Below, piece by piece: positions 1 through 8,598 of a stretch of 64,000 nt of DNA. The number at the start of each line of letters is the position of its first letter. The first letter of the stretch is position 1. The notes below the pieces were generated by a model that worked only from the letters and a program-made list of their open reading frames with translations, searched no databases and was not told where the DNA came from. The translations under genes were made by a program, and so were the position numbers. The DNA is from JBCCVH01 sp942492555. GTDB lineage: Bacteria; Bacteroidota; Bacteroidia; Cytophagales; Amoebophilaceae. Where the stretch lies: the NCBI GenBank assembly GCA_942492555.1, contig CALOEX010000003.1:1-64000 (forward strand), in the 5' to 3' direction.

Positions 1-347
1 AATATATGACCTTCCCAGCAATACCTATGTGTAAACACCACCCCCTCTCTTTAAAATACCAAAAACTAGCACTTTCCCTTTTGCGCCCCTCCTCTTTTTC
101 CTTTGTGATGTCCTCTAAAATAACGCTCATCAACTTCTATTTTGCCATCAAATTTTTCAGCTCTTTGCTGTTGTTTTTTAGCTATTTTTTCTCGCAGTTT
201 GTAGTAGAATTTTGTAGATGTATTTCTATACACTGAAATTAACTCGGCTATAGTACGTGCAGGTGTCCCTGCAATAAAGTGTTCTATTAGCTTTTTTTGC
301 TTGATTTTATTAATTTTGCAATACTTTAAATGCATGATTTTGCACAC
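1..347 (-). pseudogene. IS1595/ISXO2-type transposase remnant (runs off the window)
   Basis: The N-terminal part reads as a helix-turn-helix-like region followed by the start of an ISXO2-like DDE domain (VDERYFRGHHKGKRGGAQKG), where the aspartate of VDE would be the first catalytic residue. After GAQKGK the frame hits a stop near base 66. In the next frame the expected continuation (KVLVFGILKRGGGVYT) is legible, but it meets a TAG near base 13. The copy therefore carries at least one frameshift and one nonsense codon and looks inactive. The rest lies outside the window. Family assignment rests on motif recognition only. Confidence 0.7.
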
Positions 348-359
348 AATTTATCGATT

Positions 360-379
360 ATTGTGTGCCAGTCCCAAAT
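360..379. repeat. Putative IS terminal motif
   Basis: The 20 bases starting ATTGTGTGCCAG lie just upstream of the transposase remnant start. They recur with one mismatch at 22218-22237, far from any transposase. A shared sequence of this kind next to an IS gene is what a terminal inverted repeat would look like. The other end of the element is not visible here. Confidence 0.5.
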
Positions 380-671
380 CTTTTATAGATATCTTTGGAC
401 ACATCTTTAACATCTTGTTTTGTATAGGAGGTTATACCGCTTAAACTCTTGTGCAAAAATATTCGTAAGAGTATCATCATTTTCTTGTGTAGCCTCTACA
501 TAGTAAACGAAAAAGCAAAGCACATATACCCTTTTGCACTAAATTAAAGATATAATTGTTTACATAAAAACATGCTTTTAAAAAATGAAAATTTCTAGCA
601 CTTGGTTCGGAATGTGGGATTTATTGCTTAAAATTGGAGGCTTTAGTTTTCATAATATATTATATTTATCT

Positions 672-1328
672 ATGGAAAATCAAAAAGAAAAAATCAGGGA
701 TGAAATGCGCGAAATTTTGCAAAATTCGTTGAATAAAATACCTAAAGCAACACTCCCTTTAAATTATTTAACGAAACGTAAAATAAGCCTCAAAACAATT
801 AAGCTGTTTCGTCAAAAACCATGCGAAAACGAGTATATCGTCCCATTGATGTCGTACAATTTTAGTACAAATTTGTTTAAAAACATTACAACTATAACAT
901 ACAAAATTTCAAATCTTGGAGAAAGAAGTAAAAATTTGCTTCCAGTCCCAAAAGATGGAGCTATTTCGATTTTTTCTACACCTAAAAACACCAAAAACGA
1001 CGTTTATATATTCGAGTCTCCAGTTGACGCCCTTGCATTTTACGAACTCAATAAAAAGCAAGGTGTGTATGTTGCTACGTGCGGATTCACCACATATGAA
1101 ACATTACATAATTTAGAGATTTTGCTTAAAAAACTCACAAAAAAATACAATAAAAAACAACGAGTATATATTTGCTTTGACAATGATCTTTACGGAAACG
1201 ATTTAGGGCAAACAATAAAAGAAGATGTATCTAGGATGGGTACTTTTTGCGAAATCTTGAAGCCAAAGTCCAAAGATTTTGCTGATGATTTGATAAATTT
1301 TTCGGAAGAAAAATCTAAAAATGAGTAA
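672..1328 (+). CDS. Toprim-domain protein (DUF3991/Toprim-like, mobile-element primase type)
   Basis: The open frame starts at 585; I place the likely start at the internal ATG at 672 (MENQKEKIRDE). The C-terminal half looks like a Toprim fold: an acidic residue in YIFESPVDALAF, then VYICFDNDLYGNDLG with the DxD-like acidic pair. Such domains occur in plasmid and transposon primase/relaxase-associated proteins that bind DNA and metal. The 29 codons before 672 (WDLLLKIGGFSFHNILYLS) resemble the segment that normally links a CHC2 zinc finger to this domain, so the gene may have lost its zinc finger. It lies next to an IS remnant and is followed by a good terminator. Exact function is unknown. 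Confidence 0.55.
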   Translation: MENQKEKIRDEMREILQNSLNKIPKATLPLNYLTKRKISLKTIKLFRQKPCENEYIVPLMSYNFSTNLFKNITTITYKISNLGERSKNLLPVPKDGAISIFSTPKNTKNDVYIFESPVDALAFYELNKKQGVYVATCGFTTYETLHNLEILLKKLTKKYNKKQRVYICFDNDLYGNDLGQTIKEDVSRMGTFCEILKPKSKDFADDLINFSEEKSKNE

Positions 1329-1357
1329 ACTTTATAGCTAAAAAGCTAAAGTTTTTT
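1327..1357 (+). terminator. Rho-independent terminator after the Toprim gene
   Basis: AAACTTTA and AGCT pair with AGCTAAAGTTT across a short A-rich loop, with a two-base bulge, followed by a run of six T. It begins at the stop codon of the Toprim gene. Confidence 0.6.
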
Positions 1358-1456
1358 GAATGATTATTGATGGTTTTTTCTGGTTTTTATAGAGGGTTTT
1401 AGGTTGCTTGTTTTTACAATTCTTTCTTGAAAGCAAGGAAATAATGCAGAAATGAG

Positions 1457-1484
1457 TAAGTTTGCTATTATGAGAGTAGTTTTG
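1457..1484 (+). promoter_or_regulatory. Candidate Bacteroidota promoter boxes for the ferritin gene
   Basis: Two TAnnTTTG boxes, TAAGTTTG at 1457 and TAGTTTTG at 1477, precede the ferritin start by 48-75 bases. Either could be the -7 element. No clear -33 TTTG at the usual spacing was found, so this is a candidate only. Confidence 0.35.
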
Positions 1485-1531
1485 CTTTGAAAGCATTGCT
1501 CTTTTTGCTTCTTTTTATTTATTAGAGACAT

Positions 1532-2023
1532 ATGTTAGCAAAAGTCAAAAAATTGTTGAATGAGCATATAGCGTTGGAGAACCAAGCACATTTCACTTAT
1601 TTGCATATGGCAACATGGGCGGAAATTCATGGGTATCCTGGTGCATCGTCTTTTTTTTATCGACAATCTCAAGAGGAGCGTGGTCATATGCTCAAGGTAG
1701 TTAAGTATTTAACAGAAAGAGATGAACAACCGGAAATTCCTACTCATCAATCTGTAGAGACAACGTATGGTGGACTTGAAGAACTTTTTGTAAAGAGTTT
1801 AGCCCATGAGGTAAAATTGACAAAATTTGTTGAGGAAATGTTGGAAACATGTTTGGCAGAGAAAGATTTTGCTACTTTTTTCTTTTTAGGATGGTTTGTT
1901 TCTGAGCAAAGGGAAGAAGAGTTGATGATGCATACTATTTTGCAGTCTTTTAAAAATGTAGCACCAGATGGACTTGGGTTGTATACACTCGACCAATCTC
2001 TATATAGTTACCCTAAAAAATAA
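1532..2023 (+). CDS. ftnA: Non-heme ferritin
   Basis: A cytoplasmic iron-storage ferritin of 163 residues, the normal length for bacterial FtnA. The four-helix bundle is complete and the ferroxidase centre is legible: E16, Y23, E49 and H52 (QEERGHM), E93 (AHEV), and the SEQREEE segment with E125, Q126, E128 and E129. It oxidises Fe(II) and stores Fe(III) in a 24-subunit shell. The next gene, an M42 peptidase, starts six bases after the stop, so the two are probably co-transcribed. Candidate promoter boxes lie at 1457-1484. No heme-binding bacterioferritin methionine was sought beyond this alignment by eye. Confidence 0.93.
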   Translation: MLAKVKKLLNEHIALENQAHFTYLHMATWAEIHGYPGASSFFYRQSQEERGHMLKVVKYLTERDEQPEIPTHQSVETTYGGLEELFVKSLAHEVKLTKFVEEMLETCLAEKDFATFFFLGWFVSEQREEELMMHTILQSFKNVAPDGLGLYTLDQSLYSYPKK

Positions 2024-2029
2024 TATTGT

Positions 2030-3124
2030 ATGAAAAATTTTATGGATGTACAAAGCAAGACATTTTTATACGACTACCTCAATAGCAACGCTCCTGTAGG
2101 CAATGAAGTCAATGGCCAACATGTATGGTTGCGTTATCTTAGACCCTATGTAGACGATTATTTTACAGATGCTTATGGTACGGTCGTAGGGGTTATTAAT
2201 CCAAAAGCAGATTATAAAGTTGTGATTGAGGCACATGCAGATGAAATATCTTGGTATGTCAACTACATCTCAAAAGATGGGTATATGTATGTGATTCGCA
2301 ATGGGGGTTCCGACTACCAGATAGCACCTTCTATGCATGCAAAAATACATACGGGGGAAGGGAGTGTGATACCTGCGGTTTTTGGTTGGCCAGCAATTCA
2401 TACACGTAGGGACGGAAAAGAGAAAGAACTTAAACCAGATATAGAAACAGTTATTTTGGATGGAGGGTTTGCTTCTAAAGAAGAAGTACTCGCAAAAGGT
2501 ATTCAGGTAGGAGATGTTGTTACTTTTGACCAAGCTTTACGCGAAATAAATGGTTATTGGGTGGGTAGAGCGTTAGATAACCGAATGGGGGGCTTTACGA
2601 TTGCTCAGGTGGCTCGTAGGTTATTTGAAGAAAAAATAAAATTGCCTTTTGGTCTTTATATTGTGAATGCTGTGCAAGAAGAAGTTGGTCTGCGGGGTGC
2701 AGGTATGATTGCAGAACGCATCCGCCCTAATGTGGCATTGATTACAGATGTATGTCATTGTACAAACTCACCTCTTTACAATAAGATTAAAGAGGGTGAG
2801 ATAATGTCTGGTAAAGGTCCTGTGTTAAGTACTGCTCCTGCTGTTCAGGTTAATGTACGTAAACGTCTTTTAGAAGTAGCTCGTAAACAAGGTATAGATT
2901 TTCAATTGGTAGCCTCTTCTACTTATACGGGTACAGATACAGATGCTTTTGCTTATAGTGGTGTTGGCATTCCTTCAGCACTTGTCTCTACACCTGTGAA
3001 ATACATGCATACTACAGTAGAAATGGCTCATCAAAAAGATGTGGAGCAACTTGTTTCTTGGATGTTTGGATTTGTATGTAGCATTCAAGCAGGAGAGTCT
3101 TTTGATGTGAAGTTTCAGTTGTAA
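2030..3124 (+). CDS. M42 family metallo-aminopeptidase
   Basis: A 364-residue cytoplasmic aminopeptidase of the M42 (FrvX/PepA glutamyl aminopeptidase) family, forming large oligomers that clip short peptides from the N-terminus. Expected metal-centre motifs are present in order: EAHADE (H69), the bridging aspartate in RALDNRMGG, the catalytic glutamates in VQEEVGLRGA, an aspartate in ITDVCH, and the final histidine in YMHTTVE. It directly follows ferritin. In a host-dependent bacterium it would recycle imported or host-derived peptides, which is inference. Substrate specificity cannot be read from sequence. Confidence 0.9.
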   Translation: MKNFMDVQSKTFLYDYLNSNAPVGNEVNGQHVWLRYLRPYVDDYFTDAYGTVVGVINPKADYKVVIEAHADEISWYVNYISKDGYMYVIRNGGSDYQIAPSMHAKIHTGEGSVIPAVFGWPAIHTRRDGKEKELKPDIETVILDGGFASKEEVLAKGIQVGDVVTFDQALREINGYWVGRALDNRMGGFTIAQVARRLFEEKIKLPFGLYIVNAVQEEVGLRGAGMIAERIRPNVALITDVCHCTNSPLYNKIKEGEIMSGKGPVLSTAPAVQVNVRKRLLEVARKQGIDFQLVASSTYTGTDTDAFAYSGVGIPSALVSTPVKYMHTTVEMAHQKDVEQLVSWMFGFVCSIQAGESFDVKFQL

Positions 3125-3208
3125 TTTCTTGTAGCATTAGCATGATATACTATTGTGTGTAGTGTGAGGGAAATAGGTACATAAAAATAGATTTTCAATT
3201 GTGTTTAT

Positions 3209-3838
3209 ATGTTTTTTTCTATTAAAACATGGGAGTGGGTGAGTATGCTAATTGGGTATTTGTGTGTGCCTTTGACAATTTATGAGTATGTGATTGCGTG
3301 GTATATTGCTTTTTTTCTTAATTTTTTCAATGTATGGATCTATTTCCAGCGAGGTGCATACATGTATTGTACAGGTCTTTTAGTAGCTTGTATGGCTAAG
3401 TATTATGGTGTGTACCAATGGTCTGGCTGGGGAAATGGCAAAAAAGAAAAAATCCGTTTGAAAGTTACAGTAACAGCAAGGGGTACTTGGGGAAAATTGC
3501 TGGTCTTTGGGGGGGGAGTATGGTTGTTATTTTATTTTTTGGAGTGGTATAGCTCTTATGTGATGGGCTTTGCACCAGATGTACAAAGTTCTTTTCCTGC
3601 TTTGAAGAGTCTGCTGATTGCTGTGATGCTGGTAGGAGAATGGTTAACAGCACATAAGAAATTGGAGTCGCATATTGTTTGGTTTGCCTATAATGTATTG
3701 GCGATTTTTTGGCATCTCTCTATTGATTCGGCTTTCTGGACTAAATATGTAGTGTATTTGTTTTTTTGCTTGTATGGATATGTGGACTGGTATAAGCGCT
3801 ATGTTATTGCTAAGAAACATAACAATGCAACAGTATAA
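3209..3838 (+). CDS. pnuC: PnuC-family nicotinamide mononucleotide/riboside transporter
   Basis: A 209-residue inner-membrane protein with about seven hydrophobic segments. Family-like features are the FFLNFFNVWIYFQRG and KYYGVYQW segments and the C-terminal W-Y-N-V...LYGYVDWYK pattern, typical of PnuC, which imports NAD precursors by facilitated diffusion. The central loop carries GWGNGKKEK. It is transcribed in the same direction as ferritin and the M42 gene but after an 84-base gap. Another PnuC-type vitamin uptake substrate (riboside or thiamine) remains possible. Confidence 0.8.
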   Translation: MFFSIKTWEWVSMLIGYLCVPLTIYEYVIAWYIAFFLNFFNVWIYFQRGAYMYCTGLLVACMAKYYGVYQWSGWGNGKKEKIRLKVTVTARGTWGKLLVFGGGVWLLFYFLEWYSSYVMGFAPDVQSSFPALKSLLIAVMLVGEWLTAHKKLESHIVWFAYNVLAIFWHLSIDSAFWTKYVVYLFFCLYGYVDWYKRYVIAKKHNNATV

Positions 3839-3857
3839 TTTTAAAAATATTTTTTGA

Positions 3858-5807
3858 TTAATTTTTAGTTTTAATATTCCATGTGTTGCCTACTTTGTAA
3901 CCTATATAAAAGCAAGATAGATAAATAGAAAGAATCAGTAGTTGTATGAATAGTTTCTTGTATTTGGACTCCATTAAATTGTTTTGTATTTCTTTGAGAA
4001 GTTGCTGGTTTTCTTGTGGGTTTTTTTTGAGAATGGTTAGTGCTTCTTGATAGTGGGTGATAGCGGTTGTATAGTTTTGTTTGAGGGCGTGTGCTAGACC
4101 TAGAAAATGGAGAATAATTACATGGTCTTTGCTTATTTTTTGTGGATCTACTTTTTGCACAATATCTAGGGCTTTTTGAAATGCTTTAATGCTTTTTTTT
4201 ACTTTTTTTTGTGCAAAATGAATCGTGCCTAGGTTGCTATATACTTTAAAAAGAAAGCGGATGTTTTCCCATATAATTTCATTGGTTTCAGGGGTGGTTT
4301 TTGCTAAAATTTCCCTTGCAAGTTTATGATAAAAAATGGCTTCTGTAAAATTGTGCGAGGATTTTTGTAACGATTGGTTGCTCATTTGTGTTTCTGCTAG
4401 ACAATAGTGGGTTAAGCTGAGTGCTCGGTGTGCAAAGGCATTATTTACGTTTATTTGTTGTGGGTCCTCTTGCTGAAAAATAGCTAGGGCTTGTTGATGG
4501 TAGGCAATAGCTTTGTCAAATTTTTGTTGTTTATGGGAGAAATATCCTAATGTGCTAAAAATTTCGGCACAGTGTATTGCTATGTCTTTATTTTGCTGAC
4601 TTTTTTTACTTATTTCCAATGCATATTTACAAATTTGTATAGCGTCATCTATTTTTCCTATTTTTTGATATACTACTCCGAGATGACTAAGGACCTCTAA
4701 ATATTTTAGGGTTACATTGTTGTTTTTTTCGTAAATGTCTTTTGCTTCTTCATACGTTTTTATAGCTTCGTCGAAATTCTTCTGAATGAAATATACAGTA
4801 CCAAGCTCGTGCAGTATCTCTGCATAAATGAGATTATTTGTTCCAATGGTATGCGCATAGATTGCTAAAGCTATTTTATAAAAAAGTGGTACGATTTTAT
4901 ATGCTCCCTGCTCACTACATACCAGCCCCATGTTATAGTTGATTTTTGCACATCCAGGATGCAAGTACTTGTTTTGTTCTGCATAAATTCCTCGTGCTTT
5001 ATTCAAGGCACAAAGTGCCTGAGATGGTTTTTTTTGTTGATAGTACACAAAGCCAAGCTCCTGTAGGGTGTTGGCATAGTCTAAACCATTATCGCCTGTG
5101 GTTGCTTTATAAATGCCCAAGACTATTGAGTAAGCAAAAATAGCGTTTTCATATTGTTTTTGAGCACAATATAGTTGTCCAAGAGAGGTCAATGTTTCGG
5201 CATAATCGATACTGCGATCTACTTTTTTTTGTTGCATTCTCAAAATTTGTTCAAAGATTTTAATAGCGTTATCAAATGCTCCTTGAGCCCGGTATACATT
5301 GCCAATTTTATTGAGTATTTTTCTGTAAAAAGGATTTTTGTCTTTTGTTATTGCGCAATTGTTTATAAAAGCGGGGCTATACGTGATATTGTTTCCCTCC
5401 ATTACATCCAAATATATAGGTGCAACCCTATGAAGTTCATGGGTAGGTCCTACAGGGGCTTTTTCGTTTTTTTGAAAAAATAGCAATGTTTTTTCAAACA
5501 TGGTAAGAGCACTTTTCAGTTTTTTTTGCTGGTAGTAGATTTCGCCCATATGGTAGCAAATCATAGAGGATTTAAGTGTGTTTTTTTTGCTCTGGTCTAA
5601 TGCTTTTTGATAGAAGGGTAGTGCCTGCTCATATGCATGAGCATTAAAAAAGAGATGGGCTGTAAGCAAGGTGTTGTCTGCATACTGTAAAGAAATTGAC
5701 AGTGGTTTTGACATGCATATGTTTGTGCTTTGTATAGGGACTAGCAATAGGAGGGTTATTGCTAAGATTTTTGTATAAACAGGTGAAAAATGGTTGTTTT
5801 TTTTCAT
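3858..5807 (-). CDS. Secreted/anchored TPR-repeat protein
   Basis: A 649-residue protein with an N-terminal signal sequence ending near PIQSTN, a long array of tetratricopeptide repeats (about a dozen helix-turn-helix units, e.g. YYQQKKPSQALCALNKA and YFIQKNFDEAIKTYEEA), and a single hydrophobic segment near the C-terminus (LFIQLLILSIYLSCFYIGYKVG). The repeats resemble kinesin-light-chain-type TPRs and should act as a protein-binding scaffold. The C-terminal YxGYKxG membrane motif and the signal-peptide end are shared with the otherwise unrelated protein at 20449-21120. Host-interaction is a plausible but unproven role. Confidence 0.85.
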   Translation of the reverse strand: MKKNNHFSPVYTKILAITLLLLVPIQSTNICMSKPLSISLQYADNTLLTAHLFFNAHAYEQALPFYQKALDQSKKNTLKSSMICYHMGEIYYQQKKLKSALTMFEKTLLFFQKNEKAPVGPTHELHRVAPIYLDVMEGNNITYSPAFINNCAITKDKNPFYRKILNKIGNVYRAQGAFDNAIKIFEQILRMQQKKVDRSIDYAETLTSLGQLYCAQKQYENAIFAYSIVLGIYKATTGDNGLDYANTLQELGFVYYQQKKPSQALCALNKARGIYAEQNKYLHPGCAKINYNMGLVCSEQGAYKIVPLFYKIALAIYAHTIGTNNLIYAEILHELGTVYFIQKNFDEAIKTYEEAKDIYEKNNNVTLKYLEVLSHLGVVYQKIGKIDDAIQICKYALEISKKSQQNKDIAIHCAEIFSTLGYFSHKQQKFDKAIAYHQQALAIFQQEDPQQINVNNAFAHRALSLTHYCLAETQMSNQSLQKSSHNFTEAIFYHKLAREILAKTTPETNEIIWENIRFLFKVYSNLGTIHFAQKKVKKSIKAFQKALDIVQKVDPQKISKDHVIILHFLGLAHALKQNYTTAITHYQEALTILKKNPQENQQLLKEIQNNLMESKYKKLFIQLLILSIYLSCFYIGYKVGNTWNIKTKN

Positions 5808-6174
5808 AGTGACAAACTAAATGCATATTGGGCTTTCCTTCTATTATACACTTTTTTTGTTTTTATAGCTAATGGTAGTGGTTTTTTAATGTGCTGTACA
5901 TTCATGCAAAGAAAATATACATGTGCCAAATATTGGGTTGTGTTATTTTTAGGGGTATCGTGTGAAAAAAGTTTTATATAGCTTTCGCATTTTGGATGTT
6001 TTTCATAGAAAAAACGCTAGATGTTTTTGTAATAAGCGGTTGGCAGTTATGTATTGCACACAACCATAAGCACAGAAAATGATGGGATTTGGCAGGATGC
6101 TTTTCCTTCTATTCAAGCTACAAAAGGATTTTCATAAGCTTATTTCTTTTAATAATATTTCGCTTTTATTGCAT
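5808..6174. other. Intergenic region, 367 bases
   Basis: AT-rich spacer between two minus-strand genes. I see no RNA gene, no strong hairpin and no convincing open frame. Confidence 0.5.
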
Positions 6175-7467
6175 CTATGCTTTAGCACTAACTTCTTGAT
6201 TGATATTGTTTTCTTCGCCTTGTACAACGTTTAAGGTCTTTAAAAATTCTATTGTGGCTTTTGTATCAATAAATAGATCGCAATAGTTACGGACAAGGTC
6301 TGGTTTCCATTCACGTTTCAGCTCTTCTTTATCTTTAGAAGTAAAATCAACAAAAAAAGCATGAATCAACAATTTTTCCCTAAAAGATTCGACATTAAAC
6401 CAAAAAGCATCATTTTGTATCAAAAAGTCCATGGCTTCTTCTTCCTCATCGATAAACATAGAGGATAAGCAACCGAGGAAGAAGAGAGGGTCGTTATTTG
6501 CTTCTTCTATATATTTTTTTTCTACTGCATCTTCTTTTTTTACATGCCACTTTTTTTTCATATCGTCTATAACCTTTAAATCGCTGGGTAAACTTTTCAC
6601 TATTTTCCATAGGGCTTTTTCATATGCTTTTTTCATGCTTTTCCGCTGTTTTTTTTGTTCTTCCTCAGTCATTGCTTTTATTTTTTCTATACAGGGTACT
6701 ATATGGTCGTTCAAAAATGCATCTTTATAAAAGGTACGCAAGGATTGTTGGATATCATCACAGGATTTTTCTGTTTGGGCCTTTTTCTTTGTATTTGTTA
6801 TGCCGAAATGGGTTTCTATGTTTTCATAAAAGCTTTTTAATGATAGGAGATCTACATTATTTAAAAAGCTCCTGAGTATAATTTCTTTACGTTCTTTTTC
6901 ATATTTTTCCGATCTTTTCTTCCCATATAAAGAAATTACCTTAGTATTCAACCAATCCCACCAATATCTTTTAGTTTTTTCCTGTACACTAGCTTTTATC
7001 AGGCAAGAAGCAACATCATCATTATTCATAAAGCAATCATCAACAAGGGTCTTATACTTATCTTCCAAATCATATTTCTGATATTCTAAATGAGAACGGT
7101 TTATGTATTTATAGTGATTTTCTTTTCCAGCTTCACGTATCTTTTCTTGACACTCTTTTGGCAAATAATCAAATGTTTTCGCGTAGAATTGGCTGCTTTT
7201 TTTCTCTGCATCTTCCTTGTTTTTTCTTTTCACTTCTCTGTCCATTTTATAATCCTCTTCAAATTTTTTTTCCCACTTTTTGTCGTTATATAAACCCCGC
7301 AATGCTTTGCTTATATCATCATCATACTTTTTGGGAGATTGTGAGAAAGAATCCCAAAAGTAGTATGTCAATCCTCCAGCTACTAGCAGTAGCAAAAGGA
7401 CAATACCGAAGAGAACTTTTTTGTTTTTATTTTGAGATTTTTCTTTTTTTGAAACAGTGTCTTGCAT
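6175..7467 (-). CDS. Signal-anchored charged protein, duplicated module copy A
   Basis: Unrecognised 430-residue protein. A short basic cytoplasmic N-terminus is followed by one membrane anchor (about residues 19-37, VLFGIVLLLLLVAGGLTYYF), then a long lysine/glutamate-rich, probably helical domain outside the membrane. It is paralogous to the gene at 8599-9897. The first 60 residues and the last 25 (IDTKATIEFLKTLNVVQ and onward) are nearly identical, while the middle differs by many substitutions and indels. The upstream DNA, including an inverted repeat, is also shared. Probably periplasmic-facing; function unknown. Confidence 0.75.
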   Translation of the reverse strand: MQDTVSKKEKSQNKNKKVLFGIVLLLLLVAGGLTYYFWDSFSQSPKKYDDDISKALRGLYNDKKWEKKFEEDYKMDREVKRKNKEDAEKKSSQFYAKTFDYLPKECQEKIREAGKENHYKYINRSHLEYQKYDLEDKYKTLVDDCFMNNDDVASCLIKASVQEKTKRYWWDWLNTKVISLYGKKRSEKYEKERKEIILRSFLNNVDLLSLKSFYENIETHFGITNTKKKAQTEKSCDDIQQSLRTFYKDAFLNDHIVPCIEKIKAMTEEEQKKQRKSMKKAYEKALWKIVKSLPSDLKVIDDMKKKWHVKKEDAVEKKYIEEANNDPLFFLGCLSSMFIDEEEEAMDFLIQNDAFWFNVESFREKLLIHAFFVDFTSKDKEELKREWKPDLVRNYCDLFIDTKATIEFLKTLNVVQGEENNINQEVSAKA

Positions 7468-7502
7468 GATTGTGTGTTAGAAAAGCACAGTGCCAATATA
7501 AC

Positions 7503-7535
7503 TTTTTCATTCCATTAATAGAAATTAATGAAAAA
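7503..7535. repeat. Inverted repeat upstream of module copy A
   Basis: TTTTTCATT and AATGAAAAA form perfect 9-base arms, with a nested ATTAAT/AATTAAT core. It sits 36 bases upstream of the gene ending at 7467 and is conserved at the same place in the duplicate (9933-9965). It could be an operator or an RNA hairpin in the 5' leader. Confidence 0.5.
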
Positions 7536-7656
7536 ATTTTTGCAGAAAAAAAGTATATAATGTAATCTATATTATGAGATTATTTTAGTTGGCATCTTTC
7601 TCTTTTGCATCTGGCATCTTGATTTTTCCCAATTAAATTTTTAGAGGGAAATACAC

Positions 7657-8508
7657 CTATTTGTTTTGGGATGAAGAAAATGTGACATAGAGGTAGTAGC
7701 CCCCAGATGCCATGACAGTTAAAAGCCCCATGATTTTTCCTTTGCTGGTTCCTTGTTTGAAACTGGATAAAAAATTTCTTTCTGGCTTGCTTAGCGGTAT
7801 GCGTTGATGCAAGTTTTGTTCAAAGCTATTGAGGTCATATTGAATATTGTTACAATTGTAAAGGAGGTGCGTTTTTGCTTTGGAGCTTTCGATTCTTTTT
7901 TGTAGATTTTGTACACGGTTTTTTAGATCACGTACACGGGCTAAGTATGCAATATCAACGGAGGGGTAGCTTCTATAGTTGTTATTGTCTATATAGTTTC
8001 CTATGTTCATTATTTCCTCTTCAAAGGGTTTTATGAATGTACAGTCCAAATTTTCTGAAAGTGAAGCATCTATTGCTGTTTTATAAAACCATCCATCTGC
8101 ATAATTTACGAGATATATTTGTATGTATTCTTCCATAATTGATTCTATCTCCTTTAATTCCTTCAAAATACTTTGGCAATCCGCTTTGTATTTTTTGTCA
8201 CTGGCAATGTTTTTAAGACGTTTTTTCAGTTTTTCAATAAAGGAGATCTTAGCTGTACAAACGGCTACGATGACACTATCTTTTGAGATATTTGTATCAG
8301 CACACAATTGATCATATTGCTGTATGTAACCTTGTATAGTTGCAACATAGATAGCCAGTTCGTTTGTTTGTTGCTTTATTGTATCTAGTTCTTGTACCAA
8401 GGTGGCATTTGTTGCTATAGCAGTGTTGATGGAAATAAGCAAGCATAAAAGAGGGGTAATTTTTTTTGTGGTGTGAGCCATTTTTTTGATTAAGGAGGTT
8501 TTGAACAT
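7657..8508 (-). CDS. Secreted protein with C-terminal membrane segment
   Basis: Unrecognised 283-residue protein. The N-terminus is a signal sequence (KITPLLCLLISINTAIATNA), the body is helical and coiled-coil-like with many K, E and Q, and a hydrophobic segment near the C-terminus contains GGYYLY. A GGYYAY motif occurs in the membrane segment of the protein at 40337-40774. An N-terminal fragment of a second copy survives at about 10006-10110, showing that this gene was part of the duplicated module with its downstream neighbour. Function unknown. Confidence 0.7.
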   Translation of the reverse strand: MFKTSLIKKMAHTTKKITPLLCLLISINTAIATNATLVQELDTIKQQTNELAIYVATIQGYIQQYDQLCADTNISKDSVIVAVCTAKISFIEKLKKRLKNIASDKKYKADCQSILKELKEIESIMEEYIQIYLVNYADGWFYKTAIDASLSENLDCTFIKPFEEEIMNIGNYIDNNNYRSYPSVDIAYLARVRDLKNRVQNLQKRIESSKAKTHLLYNCNNIQYDLNSFEQNLHQRIPLSKPERNFLSSFKQGTSKGKIMGLLTVMASGGYYLYVTFSSSQNK

Positions 8509-8598
8509 CTATACAATAATAAGTTACGATTTATAACTTATATGTCAAAAAAATACAAAAAATGTCATATATACAAGCATTATGCGATTTTTAGTTTT

